A DNA stretch of 64,000 bases, from NCBI RefSeq assembly GCF_002775205.1, contig NC_036447.1, positions 21,992,501 to 22,056,500 on the forward strand, in the 5' to 3' direction. Both the position numbers and the translations under genes were made by a program. The stretch is from Xiphophorus maculatus (taxonomy: Eukaryota; Chordata; Actinopteri; Cyprinodontiformes; Poeciliidae). The notes beneath the pieces are model-generated. The model did not search any database, was not told the DNA's origin, and saw only the letters and a program-made list of their open reading frames with translations. Below, one piece after another: positions 13,229 through 24,879 of the stretch (position 1 is its first letter; every line of letters begins with the position of its first letter).

Positions 13229-16200
13229 CGTGTACAATCCACATGCAGATGTGATTCCCCTAATTCCGAAAATAGACTGTACTGATCTTACTTTAGAGCA
13301 AAAAAAGAAGTAAAACAGCTGCGACAGTGAAGTGCTACTTTCTGCTTTTCTTATGTAAAAAAGAGGTTTTCACTCAAATATAACTAAGCTTAAACAAGAG
13401 ACAGTTAGATCTCACATGAGAGGTTGGTGTAGTTGGAGAAGCTTCACGTCAGCCTCATTAACGATAAATAAATAAGTATATTAAAATCTGATTTCCAAAT
13501 AACAAGACGAGCCGAACAGTGCGCCGCGCACCAAAGCTGAATGGCACCGAGCGGTGTCACCGCTTTTACGCACAGCGCATCTGCTTGGATTTACATTTAT
13601 ATATCTGGATTCTGCAAAAGGAGTTTCCCAGGATAAATTATAAACCCTTGCTAAAGCTACTCCTTCTTTTTTGATAATGGCGGAATACGATATTTAGGGA
13701 ATTTGGAGACATTCGACGCACATAGAGTAAAAATGTACAGTGAGGGTTCGTCTTACTTTGAACAGAGGTAAAAAATAATAATAAAAAAAAATTCTTCGTA
13801 AGTCCAAGAAAAAGCCTCTTTTATCTTCGACACATTCTTAGGATTTTTCCACTGGCTTGACCAGAACGGATAGAAAATGACGGCATCGTTCGCTGTCCGT
13901 GGTGCTGAGCTGCAGCTCCGCCGCTTCTCTTTTAACTTTGAGCTCAAAGCTTTTCTCCTTCTCCTTCGTAGGATTTGAGCAGAGAGAGAAAGCGAAAGAG
14001 TGGGATTCAGAGAGACTCCGCAATGAAGCAATTAAGTTCAATTTTCGTTCTCTCTCTACTTTAATAAGAAGGACTCTGCCATCTTTCATCAACTGTTGGG
14101 ATTTTATTTATCACAACACAAAGCGCTCCTGGTTCTTTTTCATTTTGTCAGATTACAAACTTATTTAGTGACACAAAGTAGTGCATCATTTTTAAAACAA
14201 AGGGGAAAAAATAGAATTCAAATATACTTTTAGATTAAAAACAGAAAATGTAGTGTCTATTTGTATTTATTCCCCCGTGAGTCAATGTTTTGTTGTACCG
14301 TCTTTCGTTGGTATAACACGCCTAAGTATTTAAGCTATGTCTCTACTAGCTTTGCACATCTAACGACAGATCCTTCCCCAATATTCCCTCCCAAATATCT
14401 CAAGCTTAGTCAGAGTGAAAGAAGAGTGTATATGTAGGTCAATTAACATCAACAGAACAGAGTTAGAGCAAGAAAAGGAGAGGAGCTTAAATACTGGGAG
14501 TCCTGATTACTGGATAAGAAACAGGTGGCTGATCGGAACTGGTTGCAGGTGTGAAGGAAAAGCAGGGGGCAAACAGGTTAACAGGTTAACATGAATGAAG
14601 CTGAGGAAGAAGTCAACAATGACCAGAGGGAAAAAACACTCAACACCAATAATACGCTCAAAAATGATAGAGAACACAAAGCAAGAACAATCAAGGGACC
14701 TAAATATGAAGGAATGGACTGAAATGGCAACATCTAGCATAATTAAATAAACAAGCAAATAATCAAAAATATGAACACAGATGGGGAAAAAACCCATCCA
14801 GAATTGTCAAAGTATTATTTTTCCAAAATGGCCACTGACAAGAAAAAACATCTTCAAAATGACTGACAGCCGGAGCTTAAGCTGTCAGAGGTAATGGTGC
14901 ATTTGCAAATTTTAATATTTTATCCAATATCACTAACACAACTTGAAAGTGAACATGATCGGGTGTAATTTGAATGCTGGGAAGAGATTTTTTTCTTTTT
15001 CCAGCCTGCATTTCATTATCTCAAACTCACAGCTGTGAGAACAGAAGCACTGCCAGCGGGCAACAGCCTTCATCTTGTTTCCGTCCATCAGAGGAACTTT
15101 TTGCCAAACAAATAAATAACTGTGTAGAGAAATAATTTAATGTGGCATTAGATGGGCATGCTTACCTCTGTGCCTAAAACTAATGAGAAACAACCACAGG
15201 CAGTTTTAAATTTTCATAAAGGATGAGTAAAATTTAGCAACATAATCACTTGATACGTTTTGTTTTGTTCTTAGAAAACAACTGGCTTTGTTAAACAGAC
15301 AGAGGTCTCAGAAATAATTGTATCAAAATGTTCACCCATTGCATAATAAGGGAAGTAACTTAATTCAAATTTGACTTCATCCAAAAGCAGGTGATGTGGT
15401 TCGTAATGTAGGGTTTTAACATCAATACAAGCCCTCAGGCAACTACAAAGCAGCAGATATCTTAACTGAGTTTCACTGACGCTCCTGACACGAGCTCTTA
15501 CCTTTCAGTTCAGATGAATTTCTGTCATGAGCTGCAGTTTGCAGCTGTAATTCCCACCCACACAATGTCCTCATCTCTTCTCTGTAATTTTCTCTGTAAT
15601 TTTAACACATTTCATTTTGACTGGCTTTTAAGACACGCCAGTCAAGTAGCAAACTTTCACTCAGTTTCAGACAGGTTTCCTTATTTGGATCAGGCCTTAA
15701 AATGAGTCACTTTTTTTGTTTGGATTGTCAGTTCACATGTCTAAAAGATTTAAAGGACGGTTGATCGCTCCACTGAGGCAGCGGACCTTAGGCAGAGAAA
15801 ATAAAAAGGATGAAGGGAGGCGGCTAATATCGCTGCTATGCGTTAAGTTTCATTGACAGAAAAATCATTGAATCTGGATTAAGGTTTGTGAACGGCAACT
15901 TTAGAGGAGAAAAAACTCACAATGTTTTTAAATTATATTTTCAGATATTTCTCAAAGACTTTAATGTTTAATCTTACCCCACAGTGTCATGTACATTGAA
16001 CTAGTTGGAACAATTAGAAACCTTTAAAAAATGACAGCGTGCCATAATTTGAATCTACAGCTCACGGTTCACATTTGAACACTTCTTGAATAATTTCCTG
16101 ACCAGGAAAAATGACACAGAAACAAGAATGCGGTAAATTGGATCTTTCTCCTGTTTATTAAGCTGCTGTTTGAGAGCTCCTGGTTCAATCAAACTGTTTC

Positions 16201-16929
16201 CTCAGGAACGTGGTGCTTCTCAGTTGTCATGGAAGTATAGATTGCACTTTTGCGAGCATTTGTGCTCTGAAGAGTGTTCATGCGAAGAAAAGGCAGACGG
16301 CAAATAGAAGAAATCACAACAAATCGCTCTTTGCATCTCTCTTTTTTTCTAACCATAAATCCCTTTTACAAGCATGTTGAGTTACACAGAGATATGTAAA
16401 CGACAATGAAGTACATATGACCTTCAAGAGACGCAACAGTGAGAGAGATACTGAATGACATTTCTGGCATTGTTGCATGGGAAGAACAGAAATGTATTCA
16501 TGTAAACAGAGAGAGGTAGAAAGGAGGCTGCAGTCAGGATTGTTTGGCAGCCTCTCGCTCCAGATTATTGCTTCTGTGTTTACCCTCTGTTGAGTCAGTT
16601 TATCAAAGAGGCTTCACTCAGTCACCCGTCACACACATCCGCAGCATCTGCTCCAACTCCACAGCTCTTGGTCCTTTCAAAGCTTCGTCAGTCGTCATGC
16701 TTTATCTTTTAGCAGTCGTTTGCTTTTTACTTTGGTGAACTTGTCTCCAATTTCTCAGTTGGCAGTCGTGTTCATGCAGAGCAATCATGCGTCACACAAA
16801 AACAGCAATCGCCTAAAACAGAACAAATCCGTCCTCTGTGGAAAGGAACACAAAAGGACTAAGGCGGTTTGTCGATTGTGTCGTAAATACTTCCACATTT
16901 CCAGAACGCTTCCCATTGCACTCACATAC
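13229..16929. other. Upstream flank of sstr5 without a supported gene
   Basis: This stretch presumably contains the sstr5 promoter and 5' non-coding sequence, but no exon or TATA box could be fixed. At about 14455-14780 there is purine-rich sequence of the kind seen in antisense fish LTR fragments; the resemblance is weak. No open frame has a recognisable domain. Confidence 0.45.
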
Positions 16930-17330
16930 CGAACAGAGCTGTTATGTATGTCAGGGTGTTATTTGTAGATTTACGCTCGGCATTAACTGCGGTCACCCAG
17001 CAATAAATGAGTTACAGACTTCAGGTCAGCTTGACCGCAGCACATGGAGTGGCACACCTCCTTAACTCTCACTGTGAACACAGGTAGGCCTCAGGGATGT
17101 GTGTTAGGCCCAATGCTTTTTTTACTCTGTTTACATATGACTCCACTGTAGTGAGGGCCACCTTCCTTTAACTTGCACCTAGAAAAATTGCTTTTCCATG
17201 GTGTGGAAGAACCAGGAAGTACTGTGAAAGAGTATTAGTATTATCGCCTTAGAGAGTTCTTCTGTTTCTGTTGCTTTGTCACACTTACTGTATATGTTTC
17301 ATGTTTTAATATCAGACAAAAATAACCTGA
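16930..17330 (+). mobile_element. Decayed LINE reverse-transcriptase fragment
   Basis: Around 17083-17140 one frame reads 'GRPQGCVLGPMLFLL', which fits the non-LTR reverse-transcriptase motif GxPQGxxLxPxLFxL. Upstream, in shifting frames, come 'CRFTLGINC' and 'SGQLDRSTWSG', where the catalytic-palm segments (FVDFSSAFN and similar) normally stand. Downstream pieces resemble the thumb region. Frames are broken by several stops and shifts, so this is a dead copy. Confidence 0.55.
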
Positions 17331-19660
17331 GTAAAAACAAAAGGAAGTTTTCAAATGGGGATTTTATTAAGGAATAAATGCTATCCAAGCCAACCCACCC
17401 CAAATATTGTTGTTGTTTGTTAACGTATCTTAACTTAACTTATCTTAAATATTTCTGATTCACTTTCTCTAGTTCCATTCCTGTAATAGGTGAGTGAGGA
17501 AGTCGTAGGGGAGGGCTGCTCTGTGATGCGGAAGCTTGGAAACTGCAGCTCCAAGAAGGAGCTGCATCTCGAAGGCAGCGCTAGGTCCACCTGGGTCGTT
17601 TTGAGCAGCTGAATGGTTGCCACAGGAGATTCAAGGATATGTTAAACATGCATGAAAGAATCAAGACAACACTCCAGGTAGGATTTTCAACAGAGCATAA
17701 CATTATTACATTAATTAAAGCTCTCAGAAGTCTATTTTACATAATCCTGCCCCTTTAAGAGATGTGGTAAACTCAGGACAGTCCAACAGAAAAACCCACA
17801 AAATCATCAAATTCACCAAACCTGGTCCACTTGACTAAATATTGTAAAATAGTTTTTACTCACTGTCACATTTTTGTTCCAGATGTCTAAGCTTTAAAGC
17901 TCCTGGCAGCTTCACTGATGTTTTGCCTCCATGCGCCTTTGTGGTAGAGACCAGAACCCAGTAAAGAACAAAATCACTTTTCATAATTTCTTAAAGCTCA
18001 ATTCCAAAGTCTAAGTGAGGAACCCACTGAGACATCACCACATAACTGTGTGTTGGGATATTCCCAGTTGGTAGTGTCAACAATGGACTCAATGAAACCT
18101 GCTGAGGTGTACATGCAGCCCCTAAAAAGGAATGGTACTGTAAATAATAATTTCATGTTTCAGCAGATTTTTCTGACATGAAGTAAACATAAGTAGCAAT
18201 CTGCGTTTTGAAGAGGCACGCAATACATAAAACAAAGATTGACTCTTCCTGTTACGTTTTTAAATGATTTCATCAAGAACTCTTCAGACTTTTGGGAATT
18301 CCTAGGTTGTTTTTTTGTAATCTGAAAGAGAAAAAGTTTTGTTTTGTTTGGATCTCCTGTCAAGATTGTTCAAAGTTTGACATTTGGACATGAAAGGTTA
18401 GCATACCGTGCGGGCGACGGGGACGGGGTTGAAGCCTAGTAATTGCCTTCCCATCTTTTGGAGCACGAAGATTTTTTCCAGTCATGGCTGGTCTTGTCAT
18501 ATTAGCAGCTTCAAAGATTAGATATTTGGTCCCCCAGGACTTCATCTGAGGTTAGATTCCCTTTTCACTTCATCTCCCCTTTAATTGATGTCAGTTTTTG
18601 GTTTCAAGATGAAATTCCCTAGATTTTATGTTTTGCTTCTTTTTTTATTTGCCATGTAATAGCTTACAAAAATGTCTCCATTCATAAAAAAATCTTGTCA
18701 TGTTTTGAAATATATGATAACCAAATTATTATTTTTTATTACTGACGATTAATTAGGAGGAAATTATTTAGTTTGGAATAGCTGCCGCTTTCAAAGAAGC
18801 TTGTTACCGTTTTGAATAATCCACAAGGAATGAGAGGCAGTGGGGTAGACAGTCAACAAGCTGTCAACACGGCACTGTTCAGCAAAATATAGCAAGACAA
18901 AATCTTCATTGGCTGTACAGCAATTAAATTCTTGTGATTGCTGAGCAGCTTTCTGCATGTCTCCACTGGTATTTGTAATGACATCTGATAAGATACAAGC
19001 TTTTCAGGTAGGAAGACTTCTTTGCTATCAGGCTACTCTTTAGCTCCCTCCCCAGATTATCTGAGATTATAGTCTGGACTAATTTTGGCTATCACTTCCA
19101 GTAAGAAGAAACATGTCACTGCAATAAAATTTTTTTTAAAATAAATAAATAAATTTAAAAAAATAACTTCATAACTAAAATCTTCCAGATTCGCAGCCCT
19201 CAATCTTCTCCACCAGACCTGATGTTCTCCTTGTAGCCTGTAAAACTGTACCACAGTTAGAATCTACACAATACAGGTGAGGGAAAAGCTAAAAGCCATG
19301 CATTCATCACCACATTGTCAACCCGTCTTCCCTGGCTGTCCATTAGAGCTGTCAGATGTTTAATTATGAATATATGGGTCTTCCTGGATCTCCTCCAGGG
19401 AGCAATGATAACACGTCAAGCACAGTTGAAATTAAATGTCACAGGTAACAAAAAATAAACCAGAGTGTTGTCTGAAGAATGTTTAATCAACTTGAGTGGA
19501 TGAAAGCATGGACGCACAGAAATGAACCACGTGAAGTCAATTATGTCAGCAAATTGGAGAAAATTAAGAACTCAAGATGAAGACTGTACTTTCTGTGAAC
19601 TTTTATGGGGCCCCATGAAGCTTTTGTGAGTTTTTTAAACATTACATTTGCTGAAAGTAT

Positions 19661-19662
<2 letters not shown>
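17331..19662. other. Intergenic, no supported gene
   Basis: Short open frames here have no domain or splice context. Sequence at about 17440-17760 has the look of an interspersed element, ending with 'ttttacataatcctgcccctttaa', but the ends could not be set. Confidence 0.4.

Positions 19663-19728
<66 letters not shown>
19663..19728. repeat. AT dinucleotide tract
   Basis: Uninterrupted (TA)n of about 66 bases, followed by a short imperfect extension. Confidence 0.95.
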
Positions 19729-19734
<6 letters not shown>

Positions 19735-21222
19735 TTATCTGCTTAGTGTCATGTTGGGTTCCAGCTTCTTAGCCCACATGCAGAAAGCAAGGAGAACAGG
19801 AAACAGATAAAGTTTATTTAAACAATATGAAAAGATTGGTTGAGTGGCTCTGATCCTTGGGTCAGGCTCACGGAGTCGTCTGCACACTAAAGAACAGCAA
19901 AGGGAGATGGTGAGTTTGTGGTTTTCAGAAATGGGAACTTCGAGAGTAGTTAGACTGATCTGACTTGACTTGATTATTTCCACCAAAAAGAGAGGAAACT
20001 GCAGGTTCGTAGTTTTGGTTCCTTGTTCTTATCTTGTTGCCTCTCACCTGAGAGAGAGAGGCAACAAGAGTTGATTACTAAGACTGACTTCTCGGGAAAC
20101 CACAGAGCGCTATCTCAGGGAGGCTCAGGGTACCATTACTGGCAAAAACAGCGATGAGGTGCAGGCAGTCAGCTCCTCTTAAGCTCCAGGATGATTGAAT
20201 GATGAATTACAGGTGCGCTGAACAGCGGGCACGCGCCTCCAGGTGTGCAGCCTCTAACACCATCTGGTGGATGAAGAATGAAGCAGCAGGTGAACAGAGG
20301 AAAAAACCTACAAAAAACCCAAAGCCCCGGTTCCCAACGCTTAGCATGCGATACTTCATTTACAGTAACAAATGTGATGCAAAATATTATATAAAATATA
20401 AAATCTTGCATGCAATGAACTTCATGTCTGTGGTTGATTGTTTTATTTTCTTTTTATAGAAAGTTTTGGGGATTTTTCTATTTTGTTGTGTTTTGGTGAA
20501 ATTGTGAAACACCTTTTTCAACAGCTGTTTTTAAACTTTCATGAAAATAATAAAAAAGTATAATAAGTATAGTTTGGGTTGTGTCTTACAGAGAATATCT
20601 CACCGTGATATTTTGGGTTTCCATTTGCAGTACTCACCCATTTTTGTCGGGTCAAGTTTTGTCCTCTTTAATTGCAGTTGTGAGTTGCAGAAAATCAATA
20701 AAAGGGCAGCAAATGACTTGTGGGTTTTACTTTGCACTTTCCCCATTTCAGAACTAAATGAGGAATAAAATATACTTACTGATGTTCCAACGGATGTAGA
20801 AATGACCCACAATGTCACATGTTGTTTTCCTCATTGGGTTTTTCACTGGTTTCTTAAAACAGCCTAAAACACACGGGAGGTTGAGTTGAATTAGAAATCT
20901 CTATGTCCATTGTTATGTGTGCTTTACTTGTTTCCCTGAGATTTCAGTTTAGTTATAGAGAACAAGAAAGTAGGCTGCAACCTTGAAAACAAAGAAAGCT
21001 TTTCACCTTAACATTAAAAATAAGCCAGTGTTAGAAAACCAGAATCACTTGAAGGACCTTGTTTCACAACAAGTACAACTCAAAAACTCTGAACGTATTG
21101 AACACTGAAAATGTTCAATATTTTTTTAACAGTGTAATTATATCTTATAAATTCATTCATTACATGTAAGGCCTGATCTATAAAGATGGCTGGCTGTCAT
21201 TGCAGATAGTGTCCATAGTGTC
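19729..21222. other. Intergenic, no supported gene
   Basis: No recognisable coding sequence. A 13-bp perfect hairpin lies at 20033-20068 (arms cttgttgcctctc / gagaggcaacaag). Confidence 0.4.

Positions 21223-21289
<67 letters not shown>
21223..21289. repeat. TAA trinucleotide microsatellite
   Basis: About 22 uninterrupted copies of a three-base AAT/TAA unit. Confidence 0.95.
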
Positions 21290-21659
21290 GCAATACGCTT
21301 CATTTAATTAAGTATATATAGCACAACAGTAAAAAATCAATCAAAATCAATCTCTAAACAGCTATACTTACGTGGTCACTCTAACTCGGTCGGCCTGATC
21401 TCACCTTTAACCTCTCTGTGACAAAGAAATAAGTGATATTACCAAATTTTTATAGGTCAACCTATAAAAATTTATTACAACATGAATGTGCTTCATCAGC
21501 CTGAAATGTTTGCACTTTTGGACATTTCTTTTTGTTTTATCTTCAATATCCCTTTGGCTTTATGGTGGTTTGTGGTCTCTGGAGGAGCCAGAGATCACAA
21601 TTAATATTTTTAAAAAGCCAGATTACAGTTTGATAATATACTTAAGGACCATCATTTTT

Positions 21660-22510
21660 TTTATCAATCAATCAATAAAATTTCATTTGTGTAGCACATT
21701 TCAGCGACAAGGCATTTCAAAGTGCTTTACATCATAAAAACACAAAGTCATGTAACATAGAATCAATAATCAGAACATGACATTAAGTCAAGTTCCATCG
21801 TTAAATTCGTAAATTATTACGTTTCAAATACAACTCTAGACAGGTGGGTTTTTAGTCAAGATTTAAAGGAACTCAGTGTTTCAGCAGTTTTGCAGTTTTC
21901 TGGAAGTTTGTTACAGATTTGTAGTGCATAGAAGCTGAATGCTACTTCTCCGTGTTTGGTTCTGGTTCTACAGATTCAGACCTGACCGGTCTTCTGGCTC
22001 CGGAAGGTTGATACAACAACAGCAGATCTTTAATGTATTGTGGTGCTAAGCCGTTCAGTGATTTATAAACTAATAACAGTATTTTAAAGTCTATTCTTTG
22101 AGCTACAGGGAGCCAGTGGAGGGACTTTAAAACTGGAGTAATGTACTCCATCTCCTTAGTTTTAGTGAGAACGCGAGCAGCAGCGTTCTGGATCAGCTGC
22201 AGCTGGAGGATTTCCTTGTTAGGCAGACCTGTGAGGACGCTGTTGCAGTAATCGATGCGACTAAACGCATGGATGAGTTTCTCTAGATCTTGCTGAGACA
22301 TAAATCCTCTAATCCTAGAAATGTTCTTCAGGTGATAGAAGGGCGACTTTGTAACTGTATTTATGTGGCTCTGAAGGCTCAGATCAGAGTTCATTGCTAC
22401 TCCCAGGTTTCGGGCCTGATCGCTGGTTTTTAGTTGTAATAAGTGACTCTAGATAGCTCCTCTTTAGGTCCAAAGATAACTTTAGTTTTGGAGACAAGTC
22501 TTCTGATCTG
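21660..22510 (-). mobile_element. 3' fragment of a LINE (non-LTR retrotransposon)
   Basis: On the minus strand, 22394-21942 encodes about 150 residues of reverse-transcriptase C-terminus. Visible motifs include 'NSDLSLQSHINTVTKSPFYHL', 'RIDYCNSVLTGLP', 'QLIQNAAARVLTKT' and 'SLHWLPV..RIDFKILLL', all characteristic of L2-type elements of fish. The frame continues upstream ('TSDQARNLGVAM') but is broken. The 3' tail at 21664-21750 carries the usual 'gtaaagcactttgaaatg' and 'ttgattgattg' end. The element is 5'-truncated and a few residues are missing before RIDYCN, so it is inactive. Confidence 0.85.
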
Positions 22511-22569
22511 ACAACCATAATTACCATTTTCACATTTGGAGTAAAAAAAGGGGGTGCTTTCAAGCCTCA

Positions 22570-22710
22570 ATAAACCAGATAGTATGGCGGTGGCAGAATC
22601 ATGCTGTGGAGTTGTTTTAATGCAGCAGGAATTGGAGCATTACATTTAGTAGCATCATAAGGAAAGAACATTATGCAGATATGTTGAAACAACATCTGAA
22701 GACCAGGTTC
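22570..22710 (+). mobile_element. Tc1-like transposase scrap
   Basis: The sequence 'tggcggtggcagaatcatg' onward translates as YGGGRIMLWSCFNAAGIGALH, the well-known central block of Tc1-family transposases (GGGSIMLWGCF...G.G..H). Stops and shifts follow. It is an isolated remnant next to the LINE fragment. Confidence 0.65.
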
Positions 22711-22879
22711 CAGTAACTCCTGCTCTCCTCTTTTTTGTGTGTTTTTAAGATTTTAAGAAGTATACCCAACCTTACGGATTGCCAAGAAAAATCCAAATAA
22801 AACTAAAGTAAATCAGTCTACTCGTCGTTTCAAATTTACACTGGGCAGCAACATGTTTCCAGAGGATAACAATCTTTTT

Positions 22880-23054
22880 TTAACAAGCTTTGTTTCTGAC
22901 TTACTTCCTCCCACCTGCTCTGTTGCTCCACCTTTGGTCCGGTAGAGTTGGTTTCACATCTCATCGTTGTCCAGTGTCAGATGACACTAAGGCGGTGTGG
23001 CTATTGTACATCTACCTGATCGGATTTCCAGGCACTCAGCAAATCCTTCTGTGG
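22880..23054 (+). promoter_or_regulatory. Promoter region and non-coding first exon of LITAF gene A
   Basis: The sequence aligns by eye with the matching regions upstream of genes B (29760-29948) and C (47330-47535). Shared features are 'gttgctccacctt', 'ttggtttcacat' and 'cactcagcaaatcc', ending at a donor (tgtgg|gtgagaaaatct, exon end about 23054). Where B and C have ATAAATA, A reads gatgacactaag, so the TATA-like box is absent. The transcription start was not determined. Confidence 0.6.
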
Positions 23055-23499
23055 GTGAGAAAATCTAAAACATGTACAGATAGTGAAGAAAATTTGTAGT
23101 ATTATTAAAATCTCAATAATACATTATGTTGCCTTTTTAATTTCAGATTCCTATGAAAAGCACAGACTTGATCAGTTTCTTAGTAAAGCTGAAGGAAACC
23201 GGTTTTGCTGGTTTCTTTCAATGTTTATTATAAAGTACAGGTTCTTCTCGTATGCGCTCCAGTGAGAATTGTTTTTCAGGCTAAAGTACTTTTTAAAAAC
23301 AGCAACCTTTAAGCAGGTTTTTAAATTTTTTTATTAAACTCACATTGGTGTATCAAAAATGCTTTTGTTTATTTGTCTAATGTAATATTCTTAGATTAAA
23401 TATCTTTTTTTTATTAGTTCTAAGTGAAAATAATTCATTATAATAAACAGAAATAAAGGTTTGAAAATATTAGTCTACATTTATCAGTTTCACTTGAAA

Positions 23500-23900
23500 G
23501 AAATACTGAAAAAATGTAACTTTTCTATAATATTTAGATTCCCTCAGAAGGACCTGTAAATGGAGTTTACAGCTAATATAGAGTAAAAGCAAGTATATGT
23601 TTCTTACAGATATAGTGGTGGAAAGTGCGTCAGTCGTTTTTGGTGTGATATTGAAAGAGTAATGGTCATATTGTAGCTCTGGAACCAAATCAAGGTGGCA
23701 AACAAAAGCCTTTTTTAGTCTGGAGAAGCGTTGGGAGTAGTGTGTAAACAGATGACAATGTTTAAACAAAAGGTGACTTCTTTTTAATGTGGACTGGTTC
23801 AAAAGGTCAGCAATCTTTGGCTATTTGGTTTCTTTTCAGGCGCCTTCCTCTTTATTATCAGTAACCCTTATCACAATGTACATACTTTGGGTAAAACAGA
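23500..23900 (+). other. Intron 1 of gene A with a paralogue-conserved block
   Basis: Blocks such as 'aaagcaagtatatgtttctta' split over 23585-23610, 'attgaaagagtaatggtca' and 'agtctggagaagcgttgg' recur in intron 1 of gene B (about 30260-30420) and, more loosely, of gene C (about 47940-48080). They probably descend from the ancestral gene; a regulatory role is only a possibility. Confidence 0.5.
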
Positions 23901-24033
23901 TGTTTTCTGCTCCGAACCAGTTTGAGGTAAGATGCTGGCATCCTGACAAGATGCTGGTTTAATCTTATGTAGCTCTAAAACCTTTTACACCATTGTACAT
24001 TTCCTCAGAATATAACATAGAATATGTTGGTGC

Positions 24034-24038
<5 letters not shown>

Positions 24039-24096
<58 letters not shown>
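24039..24096. repeat. TA dinucleotide tract
   Basis: (TA)n of about 58 bases directly abutting the left end of the Tc1-like element, consistent with insertion at a TA target. Confidence 0.95.
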
Positions 24097-24099
<3 letters not shown>

Positions 24100-24484
24100 T
24101 ACAGACCAAACGTTTGGACACACCTTTTAATTCGATGAGTTTCCTTTATTTTCATGACTATTGACATTGTAGATTCACACTGAAGGCATCAAAACTATGA
24201 ATAACACATGTGGAAATATGCACTAAACAAAAAAGTGTAAAACAACTGAAAATACCCCTTATATTCTAGTTTCTTCAAAGTAGCAACCTTTTGCTGTGAT
24301 TACTGCTTTGCACACACTCTGCATTTTCTTGATGAGCTTCAAGAGGTCGTCACCTGAAATGGTTTTCACTTCATAGGTGTGTCCTGTCAGGTTAATAAGT
24401 GGGATTTCTTGCCTTATAAATAGTCATGAAAATAAAGAAAACCCATTGAATTAGAAGCTGTGTCCAAACTTTTGGTCTGTACTG
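24097..24484 (-). mobile_element. Internally deleted Tc1-like element
   Basis: The ends are CAGTACAGACCAAACG and its inverted counterpart (..ttttggtctgtactg), flanked by TA. The body matches the subterminal region of a common fish Tc1 family ('ttcatgactattgacattgt', 'gaaggcatcaaaactatgaat', 'ttctagtttcttcaaagtag', 'gagcttcaagaggtcgtcac'). About 388 bp remain and the transposase frame is deleted. It lies within intron 1 of LITAF gene A. Confidence 0.85.
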
Positions 24485-24879
24485 TATATTTTACACCAGG
24501 GGTGTTCAAAGTGTGGCCCAGGGGACATTTGTGGCCCCCTGGAAGATTTTGTTGACCCCCGGTGTATATAAGCACCAACCCACTATAAATCAGTGTCTCA
24601 TGTTCTATTTTTGTCGGATCATCCTCTTACAGAGTAAGTATAAATGCTGCATTATGTATGCAATGAGTATTTTTCAGGGAAGAAGTCAAGAGTTACTTTT
24701 AAATGTTCCAACCTGACAGACAACTTTTCATGCATTCTTTTCCTCCCTCTTATCTTCGGCCCTTGACAGGCTTGGTGTCACATTTTAGTTCCTCACTTAA
24801 ATGCATCAGAAGAACTGATGGAGACATTTGATATTTTACAACTTTGCTATCATGATTTTTTTTACTTTTTTAAGATAAA

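Noticed and set aside
12740-13285. 181-codon plus-strand frame opposite sstr5 exon 1
   Set aside because: Antisense of a GC-rich receptor exon; the composition (His/Arg/Gly-rich) and absence of domains mark it as a shadow.
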